Shown: one piece after another, positions 1-7,428 of the stretch
Layout: each line of letters opens with the position of its first letter
Numbering within the stretch: the stretch's first letter is position 1
DNA from: Friedmanniella luteola
Lineage (GTDB): Bacteria > Actinomycetota > Actinomycetes > Propionibacteriales > Propionibacteriaceae
DNA length: 64,000 nt
Reading direction: 5' to 3'
Assembly (NCBI RefSeq): GCF_900105065.1
Contig: NZ_LT629749.1
Coordinates: 2,418,001 to 2,482,000, forward strand
The notes under the pieces: generated by a model
What the model was told of the DNA's origin: nothing
The model's database searches: none
The model's input: only the letters and a program-made list of their open reading frames with translations
Program-made: the position numbers and the translations under genes

Positions 1-151
1 GCTGCCCGCGGAGGTGCGGCGGCTGGACCTGGGCTCGCCGGCGGTGGTCGTCATCGGAGCGGTCGTCGACGTTGCCCCGGCGGCCGGCCGGACCGGTGAG
101 CTGCTGGCCGCGCTCGACGCGGTGGCCCCGGCCGGGGTGCGCGAGCGGTGA
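1..151 (+). CDS. Uroporphyrinogen-III C-methyltransferase (SUMT), C-terminal end, partial
   Basis: Only the last 49 codons are in the window, read from base 2; the gene begins upstream. The visible tail carries a hydrophobic strand (AVVVIGAVVDVAP) typical of the last strand of SUMT/CobA-type methyltransferases, followed by a short C-terminal helix. Such enzymes methylate uroporphyrinogen III with S-adenosylmethionine on the way to sirohaem or cobalamin. The stop TGA at 149-151 overlaps the GTG start of the following hemD-type gene (GTGA). Those two genes are commonly adjacent in actinobacterial sirohaem and nitrite-reductase loci, and this context carries much of the call. With only the tail visible the identity is probable rather than certain. 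Confidence 0.6.
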   Translation, partial: LPAEVRRLDLGSPAVVVIGAVVDVAPAAGRTGELLAALDAVAPAGVRER

Positions 152-1290
152 CGGGGACCTCGGGGGCGGCAGGGCCGGCAGGACGGGTCGACCAGCTGAG
201 CGGGTTCCGGATCGGGGTCACCTCCGACCGGCGCTCGCAGGACCTGATCACCGCGCTGGAGCGCCGCGGCGCGCAGGTCGTGCACGCGCCGGCGCTGAAG
301 ATCGCCAACAACGACCAGGACGCCACGCTGCTGGCGGAGACGCGGGAGCTGATCCGGCACCGGCCGGAGGTCGTGCTGGTGACCACCGGCTACGGGATGC
401 GGCGCTGGTTCGAGGTGGCGGACGCCGCGGGCCTGGGGGCCGAGCTCACCGACGTCCTCGAGCAGGCGCAGATCTTCGCCCGCGGCCCCAAGGCGGTCGG
501 GGCGGTCCGGGCGGCGGGCCTGGAGGACGCGCAGGCGACCGACCTGGACACGACCGCCTCGCTGGTCGACGTGGTCGCCGACCGCGACCTGACGGGGCGC
601 CGGGTGGCGATCCAGCTGCACGGCTACACCGACGAGGTGCAGCTGGCCCGGCTGCGCGAGCTGAGCGCCGACGTCCTCACCGTGACCCCCTACCGTTGGG
701 TGCAGCCTCCGGCCACCGACCGGCTCCCCCGGCTCATCGAGTCCGCGGCGCGCGGCCAGCTGGACGCCGTCGTCTTCACCAGTGCCCCCGGGGCCGTCGC
801 GACGCTGGAGACGGCCGAGGCGCTGGGGCTGCGCACCGCCCTGGTGCGGGCGCTGTCGGGTGAGGTGCTGGCCGCGGCGGTCGGCCCGGTGACCGCCGCG
901 CCGCTGCGCTCGGCCGGGATCGAGCCCGTCGTCCCCGAGCGGCACCGCCTCGGCGCCCTGATCCGGCTGGTCTGCGAGCAGCTCGGCGGGCACCGGGTGG
1001 AGCGGTACCGCAGCGGCGGCGTGCTCGTGGAGGTGCGCGGCCGGCAGGTCAGCGTCGACGGCCGCGCGGTCGCGCTCGGCCCGAACGCCCTCGCGCTGTT
1101 CAAGACGCTGGCCCGCTCGGAGACCGTGGTGTCCCGGACCGAGCTGATCGACGCGCTCCCCGAGGTGCTCGACGACCACGCCCTCGAGGTGGCGATGAGC
1201 CGGCTCCGCCGGAGCCTCGACGTGCCCGGGCTGATCAGCACCGTCGTCCGCCGCGGCTACCGGCTGAACGCCTTCCGCGAGCACGGCTGA
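148..1290 (+). CDS. Uroporphyrinogen-III synthase fused to a C-terminal winged-helix DNA-binding domain
   Basis: The protein has 380 residues. Residues about 15-270 form a HemD-type fold (cyclisation of hydroxymethylbilane to uroporphyrinogen III), including the conserved VVFTSAPGA stretch. Residues about 285-378 resemble the OmpR/PhoB C-terminal winged helix: an ALGPNALALFKTLA stretch, a recognition-helix region (ALEVAMSRLRRSL) and the closing wing VVRRGYRLN. This HemD plus response-regulator-C architecture is known in actinobacteria (Rv0260c type), usually beside nitrite reductase or SUMT genes. It lacks a receiver domain, so any regulation is probably by ligand or partner. The GTG start overlaps the upstream stop (GTGA), implying translational coupling. 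Whether it is a working synthase, a regulator or both cannot be decided from sequence. Confidence 0.9.
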   Translation: MTGTSGAAGPAGRVDQLSGFRIGVTSDRRSQDLITALERRGAQVVHAPALKIANNDQDATLLAETRELIRHRPEVVLVTTGYGMRRWFEVADAAGLGAELTDVLEQAQIFARGPKAVGAVRAAGLEDAQATDLDTTASLVDVVADRDLTGRRVAIQLHGYTDEVQLARLRELSADVLTVTPYRWVQPPATDRLPRLIESAARGQLDAVVFTSAPGAVATLETAEALGLRTALVRALSGEVLAAAVGPVTAAPLRSAGIEPVVPERHRLGALIRLVCEQLGGHRVERYRSGGVLVEVRGRQVSVDGRAVALGPNALALFKTLARSETVVSRTELIDALPEVLDDHALEVAMSRLRRSLDVPGLISTVVRRGYRLNAFREHG

Positions 1291-1373
1291 GCCTCCCGAC
1301 CCGTCCCGGGAGACGCCGACGGCTCCACATGGGCCTCGAGCGGACGCGGAGCGCCGTCGACTCCTGACCTCGC

Positions 1374-1433
1374 TGCACCCTCACGGTGGTCCTGCACCCC
1401 CTCGCCGGGGTGCAGGACCACCGTCAGGGTGCA
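1374..1433. terminator. Long near-perfect stem-loop downstream of hemD
   Basis: Arms 1374-1400 and 1407-1433 are 27 nt each, complementary except for one position, with a six-base loop (CTCGCC). It lies between the plus-strand hemD fusion (ends 1290) and the minus-strand small membrane gene (ends 1549), so it could act as a bidirectional terminator. No T-tract follows on either strand. The length suggests a repeated palindromic element as an alternative. Confidence 0.6.
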
Positions 1434-1548
1434 GGAGCGCGGGTCATCCACAGATCTCCTCGCGTCACCGCCCTCGCGGTTTGTCGAGTGGTCGGCTCGA
1501 TGCGCAGCTCGGCCTCCAGCGCTGCCTCGGGCTGGGCGCCGAAGCGGC

Positions 1549-1770
1549 TCAGCTGGGCGGACCGTCGTCGTCGCGGTCGTAGAAGACCAGCCAGCCCACG
1601 TGGACCCCGTAGAGCAGCAGCAGGAACCCGACCACCGCGCCCACGGTCGTCGCGATCGGCGGACCGACCTCGTGGGCGCTCAGCACCAGGGCGACGGCCA
1701 TCAGCGAGCAGCCCGCGATGACCGCACGGCTGCAGCGGCGCTTGCGGCGGCCGACCTCCGCGGCGTCCAT
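1549..1770 (-). CDS. Small two-TM membrane protein, unknown function
   Basis: The protein has 73 residues. A basic N-terminus (GRRKRRCSR, residues 7-15) precedes two hydrophobic segments at about 17-31 and 39-65, and the tail is acidic (YDRDDDGPPS). The layout predicts two membrane helices with cytoplasmic ends. The ATG at 1768-1770 was chosen because it starts right before the basic region; the Shine-Dalgarno is weak. It is divergent from the DUF5872 gene at 1851 (80 nt between starts) and convergent with the hemD fusion across the 1374-1433 stem-loop. No family is recognised. Charge pattern and hydrophobicity support it as a real gene. Confidence 0.65.
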   Translation of the reverse strand: MDAAEVGRRKRRCSRAVIAGCSLMAVALVLSAHEVGPPIATTVGAVVGFLLLLYGVHVGWLVFYDRDDDGPPS

Positions 1771-1850
1771 GCCCCGACGGTAGTCGCGGGCCCCGCCCCG
1801 GCCCGGCCGGCCGACGGCGCCGTCCGCGACCCACCGGGTAGACAAGGGGC

Positions 1851-2474
1851 ATGACACCACCTGAGTACCCGGCGGCCTGGGACGAGAAGTACACGGACCC
1901 GCAGCTGCGGCTCCGGCTGAAGGACGAGGTCGTGGCCGGCGACAAGGGCGGCAAGCCCGGCCAGTGGAGCGCCCGGAAGGCCCAGCTGCTCGCCGCGGAG
2001 TACGAGAAGGCGGGCGGCGGCTACCGGGGCGAGAAGGACGAGACCCAGCAGCACCTCGCGGAGTGGAGCGACGAGCGCTGGCAGACCGCGGACGGTTCCG
2101 CCGACGCCCGCACCGGGGACGACGACGAGCGGGGCGGCGCCTCCCGGCGCTACCTGCCCGAGAAGGCCTGGGAGCAGCTGTCGGAGGAGGAGAAGAAGGC
2201 CACCGACGCGGAGAAGGCCGCGGGCAGCGCCCGTGGTGAGCAGTTCGTGCCCAACACCGACGCTGCCGCCGCGGCCGGCCGGGACGCCCGCCGGCACCAC
2301 GACGACGGCGACGAGCCGCCGGTCGAGGGGTACGACGACCTGACCGCCCGGGAGGCGGTCCGCGTCGTCGCCGGCCTCGAGGACGACGCGGAGGTCGAGG
2401 CGGTGCAGGCCTACGAGCAGACCCACGACGACCGCAAGACCGTCCTCGACCGCGCCGACCGCAAGCTCTCCTGA
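1851..2474 (+). CDS. DUF5872-family hydrophilic protein
   Basis: The protein has 207 residues and is very hydrophilic. Residues about 10-75 match what I know of DUF5872: a KYTDPQLR-like start, then GDKGGKPGQWSARKAQLL, then EYEKAGGGYRGEKDE. The middle holds the YLPEKAWEQLSEEEKKATD motif also seen in the family, and residues about 155-207 form an acidic helical extension. No membrane segment or signal peptide is present. The function is unknown; charge and composition are consistent with a nucleoid- or stress-associated protein, but that is a guess. The ATG at 1851 follows AAGGGG by a few bases. The 3' end meets the degraded YidC-like gene on the opposite strand. Confidence 0.8.
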   Translation: MTPPEYPAAWDEKYTDPQLRLRLKDEVVAGDKGGKPGQWSARKAQLLAAEYEKAGGGYRGEKDETQQHLAEWSDERWQTADGSADARTGDDDERGGASRRYLPEKAWEQLSEEEKKATDAEKAAGSARGEQFVPNTDAAAAAGRDARRHHDDGDEPPVEGYDDLTAREAVRVVAGLEDDAEVEAVQAYEQTHDDRKTVLDRADRKLS

Positions 2475-3298
2475 TCCGCGACAGCACCACCGCGTGGACG
2501 AGCCGGCACACCCATCACCGCGTCCGAGCGGAGCGAGGACGGGGAACATGGTCCAGTGCCGTTGACGTACAGGACCAGGGCCAGGGGCACGGGTGCGAGC
2601 AGACCGCCGAGCAGCACCGAGGCCGGGGCGAGCCACGACCATCGCGCCGCCGGCCGAGCGGAGCGCCACCGACAGCGGGTCGCCGGCGGCGGCCTGCGCG
2701 GCCTGCTGCTGCCGGGCGTGCCGGGCCCCCAGGAAGGCGGCGGCGGCCGCGACCAGGAGCAGGGGGACCAGCACGCCCAGCACGGCGCCCCGGTCCAGGC
2801 CCGGCGCCAGCTGGGCCAGGGTCGCCGCGGGGGTGTGGACCGCGGCGGACAGCGGCACCCGCCCAGCGTCGCGGTGGCGAACGGGCGGACCTCGGCCGGC
2901 CCGAAGACCCCGTTGCCGCCGGGGGCACCGGCCAGCGTGAAGCCGGCCAGCAGGCGGTACAGCCCGAGCAGGACGGGCAGCTGGACGAGCAGCGGCAGGC
3001 CGCCGGCGAGGCCGGGTCCCTCGGTGGCCTGGAGGCGGCGGACCGCCTCGCGATGCGCCGCGGGATCGTCGGCATGCTGCACGCGGAGCGCGGCCAGCCG
3101 CGGGCGCAGGGCTGCCGAGCGCCGGCCGGCGGCGAGCTGCTGCCGGGCCGGACCCAGCAGCAGGAGGCGGACGCAGACCACGAGCAGCACGACGGTGCCG
3201 GCCCAGGCGGCGCCGGAGCCGGGGTCGACGGCCAGGCCGAGCAGGTCGTGCAGGAGCTTCATCAGGGCAGAGACGGGCACGGAGAAGAGGTCGAGCAT
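2411..3298 (-). pseudogene. YidC/Oxa1-type membrane insertase, broken by two compensating frameshifts
   Basis: From the ATG at 3296-3298 the protein starts with an amphipathic region, then a first membrane helix holding the conserved Arg (VVCVRLLLLGPARQQ) expected in the YidC hydrophilic groove. A charged hairpin and a second helix pair (GGLPLLVQLPVLLGLYRLLAGF) follow. Near 2857-2860 the frame breaks at a G run (one G too few): after ATATLGG the expected VPLSAAVHTPAAT lies in the next frame. That frame holds until about 2630-2635, where the homologous reading (LAPASVLLGGLLAPVPLALVLY) returns to the first frame. The natural C-terminus is then replaced by sequence from a 23-nt repeat (2518-2540). 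Either two indel errors or a real decaying paralogue explains this; the essential YidC is presumably elsewhere. Confidence 0.7.
2518..2540. repeat. 23-nt dispersed repeat, copy 1
   Basis: A 23-nt stretch (core GTCCGAGCGGAGCGAGGAC) occurs identically at 36412-36434. The ends are weakly palindromic (GTCC...GGAC). Here it lies at the altered 3' end of the YidC-like gene. Confidence 0.6.
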
Positions 3299-3341
3299 GG
3301 GTAGGAGGCCTTCCAGGACGGTGCGGACGGTGAACGGGAGT

Positions 3342-3617
3342 TCAGCGTCCGCAGCCCGGGGCCCGGGAGCGGGTGCGGCCGGGCACGCCCGGCCGGGTCT
3401 GCTGCGGGAAGGTCCCCCGCCGCGCGCGTGTGCCGGGGGCCGCCACCCGGACGAGGCCCAGGGCCGGGGCCGGTGCGGCCGGCACGACGGCGGCGGCCCC
3501 GCAGAGCAGGGCCACGGCGACGCCGAGCAGGGCGGCCGTCGTCGGGTCCGTGACGACGGGCAGCAGCCCGGCGGCGAGCGCCACCAGCAACGCGACCCAC
3601 CAGGCCCGGAGTGCCAC
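3342..3617 (-). CDS. DUF6412-family small membrane protein
   Basis: The protein has 91 residues if started at the GTG at 3615-3617. Two hydrophobic helices (about 3-18 and 22-46) are followed by a basic tail with GTFPQQTRPGVPGRTRSRAPG, a Pro/Arg-rich end recognised from DUF6412 proteins. These are usually encoded directly upstream of a short YidC in actinobacteria, as here: the stop at 3342 is 43 nt before the YidC-like start. The function is unknown; a role with the insertase is suggested by context. In-frame GTG codons lie slightly upstream, so the start may be a few codons earlier. It is divergent from the FAD monooxygenase at 3689. Confidence 0.7.
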   Translation of the reverse strand: MALRAWWVALLVALAAGLLPVVTDPTTAALLGVAVALLCGAAAVVPAAPAPALGLVRVAAPGTRARRGTFPQQTRPGVPGRTRSRAPGCGR

Positions 3618-3688
3618 GTCCTCGACGCCACGCACCCCGTCGGTGACGGCGCAGGAGGTGCGGGTGCCGCCGCGGCGGGCGGCCGGAC

Positions 3689-5305
3689 GTGAGCCCCGAC
3701 GTGCTCGTCGTCGGTGCCGGACCGACCGGCCTCGCGCTGGCCCTGGCGCTGGTCCGGGCGGGGGTGGCCGTGCGGGTGGTCGACCGGCGGCCCGGCCCGG
3801 CCGGGGAGTCCCGGGCGCTCGACGTGCAGGCCCGGACCCTCGAGCTGTACCGCACCCTCGGGGTCGCCGGCCGGCTCGTCGACGCCGGGGTCCGGGTCCG
3901 CCAGGTCCGGGTGCAGCGGGGCCGCCGGGTGCTGGCCGTGCGGGACGTGAGCGACGCCGGGTCCGGGCTGAGCCCCTACCCCTACATCCTCTGCTGCCCC
4001 CAGGACACCCACGAGGAGCTGCTGGTCGAGGAGCTGCGGTCCACCGGGCTCGGGGTCGAGTTCGGCACGACCTGCGAGGACGTCCGCGCCACCGGCACCG
4101 GGGTGACGGCACGCCTGCGGACGGTCGACGGCCGGTGCGAGCAGGTGGCGGCCGCCTACCTGGCGGGCTGCGACGGCGCGCGCAGCACGGTGCGGGAGCT
4201 GCTCGGGACGCCCTACCGCGGCACCACCTCGGACCGGCGCTACGTCGTCGCCGACGTCACCGCGACGGGTGCGGCCGCCGCCCCGCCCGCGCAGGGCGCC
4301 TTCAGCTTCTGCCTCGGCCGCGACGACTTCCTCCTGGTCGTCCCCGCCCGGCCCGACGGCACCTCCCGCTTCGTCGGCCTCCTCCCGCTCGGTCTCGGCG
4401 GGCCGGACGCAGGCCCGGGCGAGGACGTCGGCTTCGAGGACATCCGCGACCTGGCCGAGGGCACGACGGGTACGCGGGTCGACGCCGTGCACTGGTTCTC
4501 GACCTACGGCGTCACCCACCGGGTGGCCGACCACCTGCGGACCGGTCCGGTGTTCCTGCTGGGCGACGCCGGGCACGTGCACAGCCCGCTCGGCGGCCAG
4601 GGCATGAACACCGGCGTCGGCGACGCCGTCAACCTGGGCTGGAAGCTCGCGGCGGTGCTGCAGGGGCGTGCGGCACCCGCGCTGCTGGACACCTACGAGC
4701 AGGAGCGGCTGCCCGTCGCGCGGGCGCTGGTCGCCACCACCGACCGGGTGTTCGACCTGGTGACGGGCTCCGGTCGCCGGGCCCGGCTGGCGCGTCACCT
4801 GCTGTTCCGCGGGCTGCTGCCCGCCCTGCTGCGCACCCGTGCCGGCCGCCGGGCCGCCGGGGCCGGCGTCGGGCAGATCCGGCTGCACTACCGGGCCGGC
4901 CCGCTCAGCGCCGGGCGTGCCGGCCGGGTGCGCGGCGGCGACCGGCTGCCTTTCGTCGACCTCGGCGGCGGGCAGGACACGCACGCGCCGCTGGCGTCGC
5001 TGGACTGGCAGGTGCACGTGCACGGCGACGTGCAGCCGGGGCTGGCCGCCGCGGCTCGCGACCGCGGCCTGGCCGTCCACCGCTGGCCGTGGTCGCCGGC
5101 GGCTCGGGCCGTCGGGCTGCGCCGCGACGCCGCCTACCTGGTCCGCCCGGACGGCTACGTCGCCCTGGCGGACCGGGCGCAGGACCCGGTCCGGCTGGCC
5201 GCCCACCTGGACCGGCTGGGCGTGCGGACGCGCGCCGCCGTCGATCCGCACGAGCCGTGGACGACCTCGTCGTCTACTCCGACCTCCCCCACGGCTTGTC
5301 GGTGA
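3689..5305 (+). CDS. FAD-dependent aromatic-ring monooxygenase (PheA/TfdB class)
   Basis: The protein has 538 residues, a usual length for group A flavoprotein hydroxylases. The N-terminus has the ADP-binding GxGxxG motif (VVGAGPTGLALALAL, residues 6-20). The middle has a GCDGARSTVR motif, and the GD motif follows as LLGDAGHVHSPLGGQGMNTGVGD, typical of FAD-binding-3 enzymes. The C-terminal ~150 residues correspond to the thioredoxin-like domain of this class. Such enzymes hydroxylate phenolic or polyketide aromatic rings using NAD(P)H and O2; the substrate cannot be told. GTG at 3689 starts directly before the Rossmann strand. The last 32 nt overlap the convergent Ada-like gene. The gene stands alone, with no partner to identify a pathway. 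Confidence 0.85.
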   Translation: MSPDVLVVGAGPTGLALALALVRAGVAVRVVDRRPGPAGESRALDVQARTLELYRTLGVAGRLVDAGVRVRQVRVQRGRRVLAVRDVSDAGSGLSPYPYILCCPQDTHEELLVEELRSTGLGVEFGTTCEDVRATGTGVTARLRTVDGRCEQVAAAYLAGCDGARSTVRELLGTPYRGTTSDRRYVVADVTATGAAAAPPAQGAFSFCLGRDDFLLVVPARPDGTSRFVGLLPLGLGGPDAGPGEDVGFEDIRDLAEGTTGTRVDAVHWFSTYGVTHRVADHLRTGPVFLLGDAGHVHSPLGGQGMNTGVGDAVNLGWKLAAVLQGRAAPALLDTYEQERLPVARALVATTDRVFDLVTGSGRRARLARHLLFRGLLPALLRTRAGRRAAGAGVGQIRLHYRAGPLSAGRAGRVRGGDRLPFVDLGGGQDTHAPLASLDWQVHVHGDVQPGLAAAARDRGLAVHRWPWSPAARAVGLRRDAAYLVRPDGYVALADRAQDPVRLAAHLDRLGVRTRAAVDPHEPWTTSSSTPTSPTACR

Positions 5306-5582
5306 GCTGGGCCCTCCACCGCCGGTAGGGCCCCGGCAGGCAGACGGCGCACGGCCGGAAGCCCGCCGCGCGGGCGGTCTGCTCGTCGGCGAAGAACACC
5401 CAGGAGGCGACGTAGCCGCCCGCCGCGAGCGCCCGCAGGGCCGACGGGCAGTCCAGCCGGCCGTAGACGCGGGTCCGGCGGTGGCCGCCGAGGGTGCCCG
5501 GGCTGCGGCTGCGGACCGGTCGGCGGTCGGCACCCAGCAGCAGGTAGGGACCCTCGTCGCCGACCCGTCCCGAGCCGCTCAC
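5274..5582 (-). CDS. Ada-like zinc-binding domain protein without the methyl-acceptor cysteine
   Basis: The protein has 102 residues. Residues about 38-90 resemble the N-terminal zinc domain of Ada: VYGRLDCPSA, then VFFADEQTARAAGFRPCAVCLP. Three cysteines are present (45, 78, 81). They match Ada Cys42, Cys69 and Cys72, but the position of the methyl-accepting Cys38 is Gly41, so phosphotriester repair at that residue is impossible. His34 might complete a metal site. The GTG at 5580-5582 overlaps the stop of the upstream polymerase gene (GTGA), so the two are translationally coupled. This suggests a DNA-related role. Stand-alone proteins of this kind exist in actinobacteria; their function is unknown to me. 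Confidence 0.8.
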   Translation of the reverse strand: MSGSGRVGDEGPYLLLGADRRPVRSRSPGTLGGHRRTRVYGRLDCPSALRALAAGGYVASWVFFADEQTARAAGFRPCAVCLPGPYRRWRAQLTDKPWGRSE

Positions 5583-7234
5583 GCCGCCTCCGCGTAGCTC
5601 TGGACGCACGCGACGTCGAGGGCGAACTCGACGGGGAACGTCCCGAACAGCAGCTCACCGGCCCGCCGGGCGGCGGCCCGGACCGCCTCGGCGACCGGCT
5701 CGGCGAGCGCGGCCGGGGTCTCGACGATCACCTCGTCGTGCAGGAAGTAGACCAGGGCCGGGCGCACGCCGCCCACCTCGCCGAGGTCGCGGAGCCGTCG
5801 ACGCAGGTCGGCGAGCCAGCACAGCGCCCACTCGGCCGCCGTGCCCTGCACGACGAAGTTGCGGGTGAAACGGCCCCAGTCGCGGGCCTGGCTGCGGGCC
5901 CGCCGCTGGTCGGTCGCCGTGGCCTCCGGCAGGCTGGCGAGCTGCTGCACGCGGTGCCACGACTCCGGCGGCGCCGGGGAGCTGCGGCCCAGCCAGGTGG
6001 TCACCACCTCGCCGCGCTCGCCGGCCCGTGCGGCCTCCTCCACCCAACCGGTCGCCCGTGGGTAGCTGCGCAGCAGCCGCGGCATCAGGTGACCCGCCTC
6101 CCCCGAGGTCGCGCCGTAGAGGGCGCCGAGCATGGCCACCTTCGCGTGCGCCCGGGTGTCGACCACGCCGTCGTCGACCAGCGCCTGGTAGAGGTCGCCG
6201 GCCCGGCTGGCACGGGCCATCGCCTCGTCGCGGGCCATGGCCGCCAGCACCCGTGGCTCCAGCTGGGCCGCGTCGGCCACCACCAGCCGGCGGTCGGGTG
6301 CCGCGACGACGGCCGCGCGGACCTGCTTGGGCAGCTGCAGCGCGCCGCCGCCCCGGGCAGCCCAGCGTCCGGTGACGACGCCCGCGGGCAGGTACTCGGG
6401 CCGGAACCGGCCGCCGCGGACCCACGCCTGCAGCCAGGCCCAGCCGTTGGCGCTGAGCAGCCGGGCCAGCTTCTTGTACTCCAGCAGCGGGGCGACGACG
6501 GGGTGGTCGAGCCGCTCCAGCTCCCACTGCCGGGTGGTGTCGACGGTGAGGCCCTGGGTGTGCAGCGCGCGCAGGAGGTCCGGGGCCGAGTCGGGGTTGA
6601 GCCCCGGCGCCGCCAGCAGGGTGCGCACCTCCGCCGCGAGCGCCTCCAGCCGCGCCGGCCGCCCGCCGGGCAGCGGCCGCGGACCGAGCAGGCGGGTGAG
6701 CAGCGCGGTGTGGACCGCCTCGTCGAACGGCAGCCCCACGGCCGTCAGCTCCGCCGCCACGAGCGCACCGGCTGACTCGGCGGCCAGCAGCAGCCGCAGC
6801 CGGTCGGGCCGGGTCGAGGCCGCGACGGCGTCCTGCTGCCGCCGGTGCTCGGCCACGACCTCGGCCAGGTCCGGCGTCCGGCCGTCGGCGGGGAGGTCGA
6901 GCAGGCTGGGCTCCCCGCTCCCCGCGAGGTCGGGGTCGGCGGGCCGCCACCGGTCGTCGTCGGGCAGCGGCCGGGCCAGGGAGCGGGAGCGCACCAGCAC
7001 GGCGTGGGCCAGCCGCAGGTCCTGCGCGCGGCCGACGGACACCCCCGCCTCGAGCAGCGGCGGGTGCAGCACGGCCGTGTCGGCCCAGACCCAGCGCGGG
7101 CCGGCCCGTTCGAGCTCGGCGACCCGGGCCGGGAACGCCGGGCCCCGCAGCCGCTCGACGACCCCGGGGCGGCCCGCGGCGTCGAGCACGGCGAGGGCGA
7201 CCCCGTCGTCGGCTCCGGCCAGGGCGATGTCCAC
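5579..7234 (-). CDS. Bifunctional 3'-5' exonuclease/DNA polymerase, family A (PolA-like)
   Basis: The protein has 551 residues, shorter than DNA polymerase I and without a 5'-nuclease domain. The C-terminal half holds family A motifs: motif A as VVADAAQLEPR (about residue 318, replacing the usual DYSQIELR), motif B as RAHAKVAMLGALYG, and motif C as HDE at 499-501. The N-terminal ~170 residues look like a diverged exonuclease domain; I do not see its complete acidic set. Actinobacteria carry this polymerase in addition to PolA, presumably for repair or gap filling. GTG at 7234 starts the protein. The stop overlaps the next gene (GTGA). The promoter region is shared with the divergent ABC operon. 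Confidence 0.85.
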   Translation of the reverse strand: MDIALAGADDGVALAVLDAAGRPGVVERLRGPAFPARVAELERAGPRWVWADTAVLHPPLLEAGVSVGRAQDLRLAHAVLVRSRSLARPLPDDDRWRPADPDLAGSGEPSLLDLPADGRTPDLAEVVAEHRRQQDAVAASTRPDRLRLLLAAESAGALVAAELTAVGLPFDEAVHTALLTRLLGPRPLPGGRPARLEALAAEVRTLLAAPGLNPDSAPDLLRALHTQGLTVDTTRQWELERLDHPVVAPLLEYKKLARLLSANGWAWLQAWVRGGRFRPEYLPAGVVTGRWAARGGGALQLPKQVRAAVVAAPDRRLVVADAAQLEPRVLAAMARDEAMARASRAGDLYQALVDDGVVDTRAHAKVAMLGALYGATSGEAGHLMPRLLRSYPRATGWVEEAARAGERGEVVTTWLGRSSPAPPESWHRVQQLASLPEATATDQRRARSQARDWGRFTRNFVVQGTAAEWALCWLADLRRRLRDLGEVGGVRPALVYFLHDEVIVETPAALAEPVAEAVRAAARRAGELLFGTFPVEFALDVACVQSYAEAA

Positions 7235-7287
7235 GCGGGAACGATAGAGCCGGGCGCAGACAGCCGGCGCCCGCCCGGACGTGCCGG

Positions 7288-7321
7288 ACCCTCAGAACGG
7301 TCAGACCCTCAGAACTGTCAG
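7288..7321. repeat. Tandem 17-bp direct repeat in a divergent promoter region
   Basis: ACCCTCAGAACGGTCAG (7288-7304) is followed at once by ACCCTCAGAACTGTCAG (7305-7321), differing at one base; a third ACCC begins at 7322. It lies between the starts of the polymerase (7234, minus) and ABC ATPase (7429, plus), so it may be an operator for either. Confidence 0.6.
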
Positions 7322-7428
7322 ACCCGGCCGCCAGGATGGGCGGGACGGCGCGACCCGGCGGAATGAGGTCGCCGCGGCGAGGACCGTCCGGCAGGATCGG
7401 GAGCCGGCAGAAGGAGGGACGCCCGCGG

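Noticed and set aside
3300-5533. A long minus-strand frame continuing from the YidC-like gene across the FAD monooxygenase
   Set aside because: Only the part below 3298 has membrane-insertase features; the rest is antisense to a well-supported flavoprotein.
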